From assembly GCA_905067555.1 (NCBI GenBank), contig CAJHIS010000008.1:1-33455 (forward strand): a stretch of 33,455 nt of DNA. Reading direction: 5' to 3'. Positions 1 through 7,710 of the stretch are shown here, piece by piece; the stretch's first letter is position 1, and every line of letters starts with the position of its first letter. The DNA comes from Candidatus Argoarchaeum ethanivorans. GTDB lineage: Archaea > Halobacteriota > Methanosarcinia > Methanosarcinales > EX4572-44. Both the position numbers and the translations under genes were made by a program. The notes below the pieces were generated by a model. It had not been told where the DNA came from, did not search any database, and saw only the letters and a program-made list of their open reading frames with translations.

Positions 1-1
1 A

Positions 2-685
2 CGGTCTGTATCCAATAAAGTATGGCTATTTATGCTTCCCGGGGCAGTGGTTTTTTTTCTCATCGATCTATCGAATAATTTTCTGGCACACCTCACATCA
101 ACAATTCTATCGACAGGCATGATATTCAGCATCGCCTATATCTTTTTCAGACTTGGATTCATGGGTGGTGCAGATGTCAAGGCGTTGACAATCATATCCT
201 TTATTCTGCCATTATTTCCACAATTTACACTTGCAGAATATACCTTCCCATTACTTGGCTTACCAGTAATACCTCTTTTTACAGCAGCGGTCTTTTATAA
301 TGCTGCAATCATTGGTGCAGTGATCTTCCCAACTCTTCTAATATGGAATCTTTTACATCATGGTGTAAGAGAGTTTCTATACCATCCACATTATTTTTTT
401 CTTGGATACAGAACCGATATACAAAATATCACACACATGCATGCAAAGCTACTTGAAAACTATATCGAGGAGGGGGGAAAAATCAAACCGGTCTTTTCAA
501 AAAAAGGCATTGAAATAACAGATGAAGTGCAAAAAACACTATTGAGTCTTGCAAAAAAAGGAAAGATAGAAAACTGGATATGGGTCACACCAACCATTCC
601 ATATATTATCCACATAACTCTTGGCTTTCTTACAGCAGCATTGATAGGAGATGTGCTGTTCTGGATAGTTCAGCAAATTTGGTGA
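2..685 (+). CDS. flaK: Preflagellin/prepilin peptidase, A24 family (5' end outside window)
   Basis: Membrane aspartyl protease of the FlaK/PibD type, which removes the short signal peptide of archaellins and related pilins. The reading frame is open to the left edge: it begins with residues SVSNKVW, which in this family follow the first catalytic Asp, so the start and that Asp lie outside the window. The second catalytic motif is visible as GGAD, followed by VKAL, in the cytoplasmic loop after the second visible hydrophobic segment. Several membrane segments follow, then a soluble C-terminal part (KPVFSKKGIEITDE) and a last transmembrane helix, as in euryarchaeal FlaK-like enzymes. It lies just upstream of the archaellin genes, its expected substrates. 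An internal ATG at 32 would remove conserved sequence and is unlikely to be the start. Family assignment is firm; specificity for archaellin is inferred from location. Confidence 0.85.
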   Translation, partial: RSVSNKVWLFMLPGAVVFFLIDLSNNFLAHLTSTILSTGMIFSIAYIFFRLGFMGGADVKALTIISFILPLFPQFTLAEYTFPLLGLPVIPLFTAAVFYNAAIIGAVIFPTLLIWNLLHHGVREFLYHPHYFFLGYRTDIQNITHMHAKLLENYIEEGGKIKPVFSKKGIEITDEVQKTLLSLAKKGKIENWIWVTPTIPYIIHITLGFLTAALIGDVLFWIVQQIW

Positions 686-719
686 TTTGCAAAAGGTTCA
701 TTTGCAAAGAAATTAATAA
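685..719 (+). promoter_or_regulatory. Twin TTTGCAAA palindromes before an AT-rich TATA-like box
   Basis: Two copies of ATTTGCAAA (685-693 and 700-708), each containing the palindrome TTTGCAAA, start 15 bp apart. They are followed by ATTAATAAA (711-719), which could be a TATA box, though it lies close to the next ATG at 729. The paired sites could bind a dimeric regulator. This is seen in the sequence only; function is a guess. Confidence 0.3.
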
Positions 720-728
720 AACTGCATT

Positions 729-1262
729 ATGATAGGGCCTGAAGAACAAAGGCGCATACTGCAAACCCTTCGCAGCCGTGTTGTTGCAACCCGCTTCATG
801 GCACTGAAGCGCCTCTCCTCAATGGCAAGAGATACACCTTCAGAATTTGAGCAATGGGAGCTTGAAGATAGTGCAGCCTTGGAAGAACTGCTGCTTGTAA
901 TACGTGACCTGGAAAACGAGAGCGGAGATGAAAGCCTGCAGAGAGAGGCGAAGATATGCCTTCGCACTATAAAATCTACGCTCGGTCCGAAATATAGGAA
1001 AACTGCTTTAAGATGCCCATCATGTCGCAGGGTGCTTTGCTATGGATGGGACTGCTGCCCTTATTGTGGAGCCCTTGTGCAGTACAGTGAAGAAAACAGG
1101 TGCCTTGACTGTAAAATGAGCCTTGATAGTGAATGGATTTTTTGCGTAAAGTGCGGCAGGAAATTAAAAGAGCCTTTAATCTCTTCAAGATGTCCACAGT
1201 GTAATACGGAAATCCATGAAAACTGGGTAGTATGTCCTTTATGTGGAAAAATGCTGAAATAA
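729..1262 (+). CDS. Zinc-ribbon protein with three CxxC pairs of ribbons
   Basis: Soluble 177-residue protein of unknown function. The first ~90 residues are predicted helical and charged. The rest carries a run of zinc-knuckle halves: CPSC and CPYCG, then CLDC and CVKCG, then CPQC and CPLCG. That makes three zinc ribbons in tandem, of the double-zinc-ribbon (DZANK-like) kind often seen in archaeal adaptor proteins. It sits between the preflagellin peptidase and the archaellin cluster. The last six codons (GKMLK and stop) are echoed as non-coding sequence at about 2315-2332, so its 3' end was included in the duplication that multiplied the archaellin genes. A role in motility is suggested only by position. 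Confidence 0.75.
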   Translation: MIGPEEQRRILQTLRSRVVATRFMALKRLSSMARDTPSEFEQWELEDSAALEELLLVIRDLENESGDESLQREAKICLRTIKSTLGPKYRKTALRCPSCRRVLCYGWDCCPYCGALVQYSEENRCLDCKMSLDSEWIFCVKCGRKLKEPLISSRCPQCNTEIHENWVVCPLCGKMLK

Positions 1263-1269
1263 TTGCACA

Positions 1270-1307
1270 TGCACCTACGTATACAGCCACGCATCTTATT
1301 ATATACT
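1270..1307 (+). promoter_or_regulatory. Archaellin-type promoter (upstream copy)
   Basis: Two diverged copies of a 12-bp unit (TGCACCTACGTA at 1270, TACAGCCACGCA at 1282) are followed by a TATA box (ATTATATACT, 1298-1307). The arrangement matches the promoter at 2341-2390 in front of the second archaellin. Its own archaellin has been reduced to a remnant, so this promoter may now drive the archaellin starting at 1638 through a long leader. Confidence 0.6.
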
Positions 1308-1353
1308 CTTTTGGTTTTATCTATGTGATAACGCCAGATATGATGAATATAGA

Positions 1354-1449
1354 GTAGGTAAAACAGATCTTAGCCAACTGATAATTAAAATGTCCAATGG
1401 TACGAGAATTGTGGATAACTTGAGATATAATAGAAATGGTGCAAATTAA
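1354..1449 (+). pseudogene. Archaellin remnant (about 31 codons)
   Basis: Translating from 1354 gives VGKTDLSQLIIKMSNGTR followed by IVDNLRYNRNGAN and a stop. This matches the middle of the two intact archaellins, for example [14 protein letters not shown] and MVDNLVYN in the second one. The upstream sequence is a copy of the archaellin promoter and leader, but it joins directly to this mid-gene segment. The ribosome-binding site, start codon and roughly the first 80 codons are therefore missing, as is the entire C-terminal half. It is the stump of a third archaellin gene. High confidence that it is a decayed copy. Confidence 0.85.
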
Positions 1450-1637
1450 TGAGGAAGCAAGGACAATGTTAAAGTATTGCTAAACCCAAGCAATATTGCT
1501 TTATAGATAGAAGTATTTAATATGGATTAGTTACATAAAGTGAACACTTGTATGGAGGACTAATTATTATGTCGAGAGGTCGGATTGAACAGGCATTTGA
1601 TGATACATCACCTGCGAAAATCCATAGAGGATGGGAT

Positions 1638-2264
1638 ATGAAAAAATCAAAAACTTTATCCAGGAATGAAGAAGGTGTAGTTGGTATAGGGGCACTCATC
1701 ATCTTCACTGCCACAATATTAGTAGCTGCGGTAGCAGCAGGAGTGATGATCGATACTTCATCTACGCTGCAGCAGAAAGCAGAGAAAATAGGATTGGAAA
1801 CAATAATAGAAGTCTCATCGAGCGTGGGGGTGGATACAATTGTTGGTGAAAGAAGCAGTTCTACAGCACTAAATCTCACTCACATGAAGATTACCATTTC
1901 GCCAGCTGAAGGAACAGATGAAATAGATCTGAACCAAATGTTAATTAAACTATCCAATGGCACGAAAATGGTAGACAATTTGAGGTATCATAGCAGTACG
2001 GCAGATAGCACACACTTTACTGTAACAGAGCTAAGAGACAGGGATGACTCGTTCACGAAAACCACACCTGTGATAAACAGTGGAGATATTGTTTGCATAA
2101 CTATAAAAGTTGATCCAACCGATGGCAGTTCAGCAAACATCCGGTTTCCAGTAAGACAGACATTACATCTCGAGCTGATACCAGAGTTTGGGGCATCTGC
2201 GACCATTGACACAATCACTCCTGCAAGCTATGGGGTAGATACTATTGTAATCCTGTACCCATAA
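1638..2264 (+). CDS. flaB1: Archaellin (archaeal flagellin) 1
   Basis: Structural subunit of the archaellum filament, 208 residues from the chosen start. It has a class III signal peptide: a short charged leader (MKKSKTLSRNEEG), the cleavage site before VVGIG, and the hydrophobic filament-core helix ([18 protein letters not shown]). N-glycosylation sequons NLT and NGT are present. The protein aligns end to end with the next gene, including the shared ending YGVDTI..LYP. The start at 1638 is chosen because it aligns with the second archaellin and has GAGGATGG upstream. An in-frame ATG at 1569, behind a strong GGAGGA, would add 23 residues of unrelated sequence before the leader. Transcription probably comes from the box at 1298 or from TATTTAATA near 1513. 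Confidence 0.9.
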   Translation: MKKSKTLSRNEEGVVGIGALIIFTATILVAAVAAGVMIDTSSTLQQKAEKIGLETIIEVSSSVGVDTIVGERSSSTALNLTHMKITISPAEGTDEIDLNQMLIKLSNGTKMVDNLRYHSSTADSTHFTVTELRDRDDSFTKTTPVINSGDIVCITIKVDPTDGSSANIRFPVRQTLHLELIPEFGASATIDTITPASYGVDTIVILYP

Positions 2265-2314
2265 GAGGAAATTTAAACTTCAGCACAAGCTCGAAAAGAG
2301 GGGGAAATGATAAG

Positions 2315-2418
2315 CAAAAAATGCTGAAATAACCCGTACATACACCTGCGTATACACCTGCGTATACAGCTACGCATCCTGTTATATACTCTTTTAGTTC
2401 CATGTATGTGATAACGCC
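2315..2418 (+). repeat. Second copy of the zinc-ribbon 3' end plus archaellin promoter
   Basis: The stretch AAAAATGCTGAAATAA at about 2317-2332 repeats the end of the zinc-ribbon gene (1247-1262). It continues as a diverged copy of 1263-1340, including the TATA box TTATATACTCTTTT and GTGATAACGCC. The unit [gene end - promoter - archaellin] was thus duplicated in tandem about 1.07 kb apart. Confidence 0.85.
2341..2390 (+). promoter_or_regulatory. Archaellin promoter with three tandem 12-bp repeats
   Basis: TACACCTGCGTA at 2341 and again at 2353, then TACAGCTACGCA at 2365, abut a TATA box (GTTATATACT, 2381-2390). The repeats sit just upstream of the place expected for the TFB-recognition element, where the euryarchaeal archaellum activator EarA is known to bind in Methanococcus. 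Use as an activator site here is inference. The leader to the ATG at 2454 would be about 40 nt, with GGAG as ribosome-binding site. Confidence 0.65.
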
Positions 2419-2453
2419 AAATACGGCGAATAAACACAAAAGGAGAATATAAT

Positions 2454-3095
2454 ATGAAAAAAACAAAAACTTTGTTTAGGAATGAAGATGGTGCGGTTGG
2501 TATAGGGACTCTCATTATCTTCATTGCCATGGTATTGGTAGCTGCGGTAGCAGCCGGAGTGCTGATAAGCACCTCAGGCACATTGCAGCAGAAAGCACAG
2601 ACAACAGGAACGGAAACAATCGCAGAGATTTCATCGAACCTGATGGTGGATACAATTGTTGGTGAAAAAAGCAGTTCTACAGCATTAAATTTCACTCACA
2701 TTAATATTACCATCTCACCAAATGCAGGATCAGCTAAAATAGATCTAAGCCAGATGATCATTAAGGTATCCAATGGCACAAGAATGGTAGACAATTTGGT
2801 ATATAACACTACTACAGACGGCATTGCAGATAACGAGACCTTCATTGTAACAGAACTGAGAGACGAGGATGGTTCATTCACAGAAGCCACGCCTGTTATA
2901 AACACCGGAGATCTTGTCTACATAACTTTAAAAGTTGACCCACTCGCCGATGCAAACGACTCAATATGTATCGACTTCCCGGCAAGACGGCCATTCCACC
3001 TCGAACTGATACCAGAGTTTGGAGCAACTGCGATCATTGACACAACCACACCTTCAACCTATGGCGTGGATACTATTATAAGCCTGTACCCATAG
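2454..3095 (+). CDS. flaB2: Archaellin (archaeal flagellin) 2
   Basis: Second filament subunit, 213 residues. The leader [13 protein letters not shown] is followed by the cleavage site before AVGIG and the core helix [19 protein letters not shown], the classic archaellin N-terminus. The C-terminal globular region carries NGT and NET sequons and ends [11 protein letters not shown]. Ribosome-binding site AAGGAG lies upstream of the ATG. It has its own well-formed promoter with tandem repeats and is followed 41 bp later by flaC, so it probably heads the accessory-gene transcript. It is clearly paralogous to the preceding archaellin, with variation mainly in the surface-exposed part. Confidence 0.95.
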   Translation: MKKTKTLFRNEDGAVGIGTLIIFIAMVLVAAVAAGVLISTSGTLQQKAQTTGTETIAEISSNLMVDTIVGEKSSSTALNFTHINITISPNAGSAKIDLSQMIIKVSNGTRMVDNLVYNTTTDGIADNETFIVTELRDEDGSFTEATPVINTGDLVYITLKVDPLADANDSICIDFPARRPFHLELIPEFGATAIIDTTTPSTYGVDTIISLYP

Positions 3096-3136
3096 AGGAA
3101 TTTTAACTTCCTCTATTTTGTTTTTTTGGTGGTATT

Positions 3137-3619
3137 ATGAACATAATGAAAAAGCTCAGGAGAAAAAAAAGTGATGTGGCAAAAGCCCGGGAAGAAGAGG
3201 AAATAATAAGCGAAGAAGAATCTACTGTTGAAACGCAGCAGCCGCTGCAGGAAAGTGCTGTTGACCCAATAGTTCTTGAACGAATAACAAACATTGAGAA
3301 TAAAACTCCAAGGATAGAAACAAGCATATCTGTCCTGAAACGGGAGAATGATGAAATAAAAAACCGGATCACTCAAGTGGATACAAAACTAATAGACATG
3401 CTCTCTCTCTATGAAGTGGTTGCTAATCAAGTCAACCCGTTCGTTGGACTTTCCAAAGTAACAACCGCGAACATCGAAAAATTGGAGAGGTTGCAGCAGC
3501 AGGCAGAAACAATGGAAAACCAAATGATATCAATAGAGAATGATCTTAGAATAAGCCTTGGTGAACTGGATATTGTAGGTATTATTAGAACGCAGTTGGA
3601 GGAGGAAGCGTATGCATGA
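3137..3619 (+). CDS. flaC: Archaellum accessory protein FlaC
   Basis: Cytosolic component of the euryarchaeal archaellum motor platform, 160 residues. The N-terminus is highly charged (Lys/Arg then Glu-rich). Residues 45-90 look like a coiled coil. The family signature follows at about residues 90-106, SLYEVVANQVNPFVGLS, typical of FlaC/FlaD. In euryarchaea FlaC and FlaD/E form the ring that links the motor to chemotaxis signalling (CheF). The gene overlaps the next one by 8 nt. ATG at 3137 has GGTGG upstream; an in-frame ATG at 3146 is possible. Confidence 0.9.
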   Translation: MNIMKKLRRKKSDVAKAREEEEIISEEESTVETQQPLQESAVDPIVLERITNIENKTPRIETSISVLKRENDEIKNRITQVDTKLIDMLSLYEVVANQVNPFVGLSKVTTANIEKLERLQQQAETMENQMISIENDLRISLGELDIVGIIRTQLEEEAYA

Positions 3620-4427
3620 TGAAACTGGAGAATCAGAAGAAGAAACACAATATGTTGATGTAAAAAAAGATTACACAGATATGATAGACAGCAAATTAGC
3701 TGAGATGAAAAAGCGCCTTCCAAGCTATATCCTCAACGAGCTTGGTGATTCTATGAAGGCAATGCAATTATCTGAGAAAGAATGTGATGCAATACTAAAC
3801 AAAACAGTTGCTGAATTTGAACAACGCAGGGAAAGTATAAAAGATCTCAATGAAAGAACTGCATCTATTGAATCAAATATCGCGAAACTTGCTGAGTTGT
3901 TTCAGCGCACTCTTAGCCAGCCAAAGCCTGACACCCGGCCAATGGCAGAAGCCGCGGTACCAAAACTGCATGCAACGCAGGCAGAGAACACCGGGCTCTC
4001 TGAGATCCGACCAAAGCCAGAAGCCGCAATATCAAAAGAGTCAGAGCAAAAACAAAAAACAGAACCGAGGCTTGTGAAAATCAACGAGGATGTTAAAAGT
4101 GTCATCGTTATGTTAAAATGGATCGAGTTTCTTATGGAAAAAGTCGGAAGAGAGAACCTGATTCATACGCTGGAATTCTACGTGGATATAGGATGGATTG
4201 GCGATGAAATTTTCTCCCAGATAATAACCTATGCCAAGGGCATGAACATACCCCAGCAGAATTCAGATTGTATATTTACATCAGAACTTACTGCAAAAGA
4301 CCATATCCAGTCTTTGCTTTTCATCGAGAGACTGCGCGGAAATGAGATAGATAGGCAGATGATAAGCATGCTTGAAAGAGAAGTAGCCAGCATAAAGAAG
4401 GGGTCTGAAGAGATATATGGGATTTAG
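3612..4427 (+). CDS. flaD: Archaellum accessory protein FlaD/FlaE
   Basis: 271-residue motor-platform protein. A charged N-terminal half with probable coiled coil (residues ~20-100) and a Pro/Ala/Glu-rich linker (~100-155) precede the conserved FlaD/E domain. That domain starts near MLKWIEFLMEKVGRENLIHT and includes YVDIGWIGDEI and the LTAKDHIQSLLFIERLRG segment. Only one D/E-type gene is present, so it probably combines both roles together with FlaC. It starts inside flaC (8-nt overlap), indicating translational coupling. After its stop comes a 134-bp gap filled with hairpin repeats before flaF. Confidence 0.9.
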   Translation: MHDETGESEEETQYVDVKKDYTDMIDSKLAEMKKRLPSYILNELGDSMKAMQLSEKECDAILNKTVAEFEQRRESIKDLNERTASIESNIAKLAELFQRTLSQPKPDTRPMAEAAVPKLHATQAENTGLSEIRPKPEAAISKESEQKQKTEPRLVKINEDVKSVIVMLKWIEFLMEKVGRENLIHTLEFYVDIGWIGDEIFSQIITYAKGMNIPQQNSDCIFTSELTAKDHIQSLLFIERLRGNEIDRQMISMLEREVASIKKGSEEIYGI

Positions 4428-4432
4428 TGTCA

Positions 4433-4549
4433 CTCGATTGCGAAGCAATCGAGAGTTGTTTTCTGCACTCGATTGCTATCGCAATCGAGAATTACTGGTC
4501 ACCTTCTGCAGAACGAAGTTGTGCAGTTCTGCAAAGCGCAGCTTTGCAG
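4433..4549 (+). repeat. Cluster of four short hairpins inside the archaellum operon
   Basis: Four palindromes in a row: 4433-4453 (stem CTCGATTGC/GCAATCGAG, loop GAA); 4468-4489 (same stem, loop TATC); 4506-4526 (CTGCAGAAC/GTTGTGCAG, loop GAA, one mismatch); and 4529-4549 (CTGCAAAGC/GCTTTGCAG, loop GCA). All have 9-bp stems. Related elements occur at 13381-13549, 16020-16136 and 17526-17546. They lie between flaD/E and flaF and end just before the flaF ribosome-binding site. Confidence 0.9.
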
Positions 4550-4561
4550 GGAGGAAAAAAT

Positions 4562-4972
4562 ATGGGATTTAGCGTGTCTGCCACTATAGCTGTACTGTTC
4601 ATAGCTTTTATGGGAATAGGCGCGGTTAGCTTTAACATGGTTTCAGAGAGCTTCTTCTCGGTGCAGAATGCTTTAGCAGATCGCAATAAATTAATGTATG
4701 ATCAATTGAACACTGATATAAAAATACTGAATCACAGTGACGATGGCAGCAATCTCACTCTCATGGCTGAGAACACAGGAAGTACAGTAATTGAGCCAGT
4801 ATATTTGAATGCGCTTGTGGATGGAAAGCTGGTTGATGCCGCAAGTGACGATACGATCTGGTTTCCCGAAGAAACTTTAAACATTACCATGGCGGTGCAA
4901 ACTGGTGAGCCGCATAGAATAAAGATAGTTACAGGCAGGGGAATTGCTGCCTACTACGCTGTTAATACTTAA
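4562..4972 (+). CDS. flaF: Archaellum stator protein FlaF
   Basis: 136-residue protein with one N-terminal hydrophobic helix (SATIAVLFIAFMGIGAVSF) and an exported beta-rich domain. In other archaea ArlF binds the S-layer and anchors the stator. The start at 4562 is chosen because it follows GGGAGG at good spacing and places the membrane helix at residue ~4 as in the family. The frame is open further upstream to 4427, but that part reads through the hairpin repeats and is not protein-like. Followed 13 nt later by flaG, a related protein with which it forms a complex. Confidence 0.88.
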   Translation: MGFSVSATIAVLFIAFMGIGAVSFNMVSESFFSVQNALADRNKLMYDQLNTDIKILNHSDDGSNLTLMAENTGSTVIEPVYLNALVDGKLVDAASDDTIWFPEETLNITMAVQTGEPHRIKIVTGRGIAAYYAVNT

Positions 4973-4985
4973 ATGGATGATTTTT

Positions 4986-5399
4986 ATGGCAGGGTCTTCT
5001 ACATCAGAACTGATTTTTTTCATTGCATCCCTCATTGTAGCAACCGGGTTAGCTGCAGCTGTTGGAACCACCACACTCTCGATAAGCAAGAGCATGCATG
5101 ACAATGGCATGATTCTGTCTGAACAGTACAAAAGCAGCATTACCGTAATAAACGACCCGGTGAACACTTTCAACAATATTTATGTGAAAAACACTGGCAG
5201 AACGATTCTTTATCCTGATCTTGTGGATGTGTTCATAGACGGCACATTTACCTATGTAAACAATAGCACAATCGAAGAAGGGACCCATTGGACACGAGGA
5301 GATGTGCTCAATATCACAGCGCCTTTGCCAAATGGTACACATACCGTGAGAGTGGTTGTAGAAAGTGGTGTCTCAGATACGTTTATTTACAGGAAGTGA
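4986..5399 (+). CDS. flaG: Archaellum stator protein FlaG
   Basis: 137 residues. N-terminal membrane helix (ELIFFIASLIVATGLAAAV), then a beta-sandwich-like domain with the family pattern IYVKNTGRTILYPDLVDVFIDG and VLNITAPLPNGTHTVRVVV. ArlG polymerises in the pseudoperiplasm and is capped by ArlF to form the stator. The start at 4986 gives the membrane helix the expected position; the frame is open upstream into flaF, and that extension was rejected. flaH begins 4 nt after the stop. Confidence 0.88.
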   Translation: MAGSSTSELIFFIASLIVATGLAAAVGTTTLSISKSMHDNGMILSEQYKSSITVINDPVNTFNNIYVKNTGRTILYPDLVDVFIDGTFTYVNNSTIEEGTHWTRGDVLNITAPLPNGTHTVRVVVESGVSDTFIYRK

Positions 5400-5403
5400 G
5401 ACG

Positions 5404-6096
5404 ATGAATCCTATTTCATTTCAATTATCAAGGGACGAATTAAATCAACGTTTTGGTGAAGGAATACCTAAAGGCTCAATAGTCATTGTAGAAGGTGGGC
5501 ATGGAAAAGGTAAGAGTGTGATATCCCAGCGCATGGCTTATGGATTTTTAAGCAACAATCACACGATTACCATTGTTTCTACCCAGCACTCAACCACGGA
5601 TTTTATAAAACAGATGTATTCCATCGATTACCCTGTGATGAAATTTATGATACAGGGAGCACTCCTGTATATACCAGTTTATCCCCTTGTAAGCGAGACG
5701 ACCCAGCCTTACGATTTTTTAGAGAAGCTTATGGGAGCAAAGGCACTTTTCGAGAGTGAAATAATTATTATTGATGCTCTTTCAAGGCTTATAAAATACA
5801 GCGCAGATGAGTACAAAATCATGGATTTGATATCTTTCTTCAAGCGATTAACAGGAACTGGCAAGATCATAGTGCTGTGCATTGAGCCTGAAGAGATAGA
5901 TAATGCTATCTTAGTACAGCTGCATTCAATCTCAGACATATCCCTGACAGTTGAGTCTAAAATTATGGGAGGAGATGTAAAATGTTCAATTATCATCAAC
6001 AAATATAATGGCGCTCTTGCTCCTTTTGCAAAGATAACCGGTTTCCGGATCGAGCCGGGAATAGGGTTTGTAACAGAAATATCATCAATATCCTGA
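5404..6096 (+). CDS. flaH: Archaellum motor ATP-binding protein FlaH
   Basis: 230-residue RecA/KaiC-like protein that binds ATP and docks on FlaI beneath the motor. The Walker A motif GGHGKGKS is at residues 31-38, and a Walker B-like strand (EIIIIDALSRL, Asp124) follows. The start at 5404 is placed 4 nt after flaG stops, with GGAAG in the end of flaG as ribosome-binding site; an upstream in-frame ATG (5365) would overlap flaG heavily. Part of the tightly packed flaF-flaJ block. Confidence 0.93.
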   Translation: MNPISFQLSRDELNQRFGEGIPKGSIVIVEGGHGKGKSVISQRMAYGFLSNNHTITIVSTQHSTTDFIKQMYSIDYPVMKFMIQGALLYIPVYPLVSETTQPYDFLEKLMGAKALFESEIIIIDALSRLIKYSADEYKIMDLISFFKRLTGTGKIIVLCIEPEEIDNAILVQLHSISDISLTVESKIMGGDVKCSIIINKYNGALAPFAKITGFRIEPGIGFVTEISSIS

Positions 6097-6102
6097 AGAA
6101 TC

Positions 6103-7704
6103 ATGAACCTGAAAGAAGCTGCTGCCAATAATCCTCACCTCTCTCGTTACGTTGCCGAGTTTACCAGAAAGTCAGGAAAGGCTCCTGTATTTTATGCTTC
6201 TTTATCTAAAGAGATGGGGGATATTGAGTTTATAAATATAATTTATCCAGTCGGCGATCCCATATTTATACATGTATTCGGCGCCAAGGAAAACAGGAAG
6301 TACCATACCATAGAACCCAAGCTAAACAGTGTTGAGAAAATAAAATACAAGAAACTCTTATCCATAATCTTAGAGAAGGCTATACAGGAACCTGTCCCAT
6401 CGGACGATACAGAACTCAGGCAAACCATTATAAAACTCGTTGATAAAAATACCAGCTCGAATACCAGCTTTTTAAACAGGGGTCAGAATAAGGTCCAGAT
6501 AAACCAGAATGAGAAAAAGAAAGTTATTTATTTTATAGATCGAGACATCATCGGAAACTCTATACTTGAACCCATAATGAGGGATCCATATATAGAAGAT
6601 GTCCACAGCATAGGGGCAAATAACATATTCCTCATTCACAAAGTTTTCGATCTGATTGAGACAGATATCAGGTTCGGGGATGAAACCCATCTGTCTAACT
6701 TTTTAAGAAACATGAGTGAGCGCATAGACAGGCCTGTGAGCGAAGCAAAACCAATCGTTGATGCCAGTATGCCTGACGGCTCGAGGATTAATATAATTTT
6801 TAGCAATGATATAAGCAGGCGCGGCGCAAGCTTTACTATACGCAAATTTCAGGATACTCCCTCAAGCATCATACAGCTGATAAAATGGGGAACCATATCT
6901 ACTGAGATAGCTGCCTATCTATGGCTCTGTCTCGAATACGGGATGAGTGCTTTCGTGTGCGGTGAAACTGCCAGCGGCAAAACCACGGCTTTAAATGCTG
7001 CCATGGCTTTTATCAATCCGGCATCCAAGATATTCACTGCAGAAGATACTGCCGAGGTAAAACCTCCGCACAGGGTTTGGCAGCAACTTTTGACCAGGGA
7101 ATCAGGACCTGCAGAATCGAGAGTGGAAATGTTTTCACTGCTCAAGGCGGCCCTGCGTTCTCGTCCGGACTACATAATAGTTGGCGAAATAAGGGGCGAA
7201 GAGGGATCTGTGGCATTCCAGGCTATGCAAACTGGCCACTCAGTCATGGCAACCTTCCATGCTTCATCTGTTAAAAAGATGATTCAGCGCTTTACAGGAA
7301 ATCCCATCAACGTTCCGGTAACTTTCATAGATAACCTCAACATCTGTATAATCCTTCAGGCAGCTTACGTGAAAGGTAAATTCTTACGAAAGTGCACTGC
7401 GATAGAAGAGTTGGTAGGCTATTCACAAGAGGCAGGTGGTGTGATTACCCGGGCTGTTTTCGAGTGGAATCCAAGCACAGATGTACATCTTTTTCGGGGA
7501 TTAAATAACAGCTATATTTTAGAGAACAAAATCGCAGAAAAAGCAGGCTATCTGGATAAGAGGGAGATATACGAAGAGATGTTCCTTCGCGCAAGGATTC
7601 TTGATGAGATGGTTACAAGGGATATTGTAGAATATGATAAGGTTTTGGAAATCATCTCCAGCTACTACTCAAAAGGGATGGATGGTCTTCCTTTTTCCAT
7701 CTGA
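6103..7704 (+). CDS. flaI: Archaellum assembly and rotation ATPase FlaI
   Basis: Type II/IV secretion-superfamily ATPase (533 residues) that powers both assembly and rotation of the archaellum. Visible motifs: Walker A GETASGKT at 287-294, the Asp box region (FTAEDTAEVKPPHR), Walker B with IIVGEIRGEE (Glu362), and the His box (MATFHASSV). The N-terminal ~130 residues form the variable domain. Length is normal for the family. Six nt after flaH and 6 nt before flaJ, so certainly one operon. Confidence 0.96.
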   Translation: MNLKEAAANNPHLSRYVAEFTRKSGKAPVFYASLSKEMGDIEFINIIYPVGDPIFIHVFGAKENRKYHTIEPKLNSVEKIKYKKLLSIILEKAIQEPVPSDDTELRQTIIKLVDKNTSSNTSFLNRGQNKVQINQNEKKKVIYFIDRDIIGNSILEPIMRDPYIEDVHSIGANNIFLIHKVFDLIETDIRFGDETHLSNFLRNMSERIDRPVSEAKPIVDASMPDGSRINIIFSNDISRRGASFTIRKFQDTPSSIIQLIKWGTISTEIAAYLWLCLEYGMSAFVCGETASGKTTALNAAMAFINPASKIFTAEDTAEVKPPHRVWQQLLTRESGPAESRVEMFSLLKAALRSRPDYIIVGEIRGEEGSVAFQAMQTGHSVMATFHASSVKKMIQRFTGNPINVPVTFIDNLNICIILQAAYVKGKFLRKCTAIEELVGYSQEAGGVITRAVFEWNPSTDVHLFRGLNNSYILENKIAEKAGYLDKREIYEEMFLRARILDEMVTRDIVEYDKVLEIISSYYSKGMDGLPFSI

Positions 7705-7710
7705 GGCAAT

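Noticed and set aside
2341-2376. CRISPR-like or iteron origin repeats
   Set aside because: Only three 12-bp units, placed exactly against a TATA box and duplicated with the promoter, so a regulatory role fits better.
4433-4549. CRISPR array
   Set aside because: The repeated units are palindromes with no regular unique spacers of equal length, and no cas gene is present in the window.
4427-4561. N-terminal extension of FlaF upstream of 4562
   Set aside because: It translates the hairpin repeats and would move the membrane helix away from its family position; a good ribosome-binding site precedes 4562.
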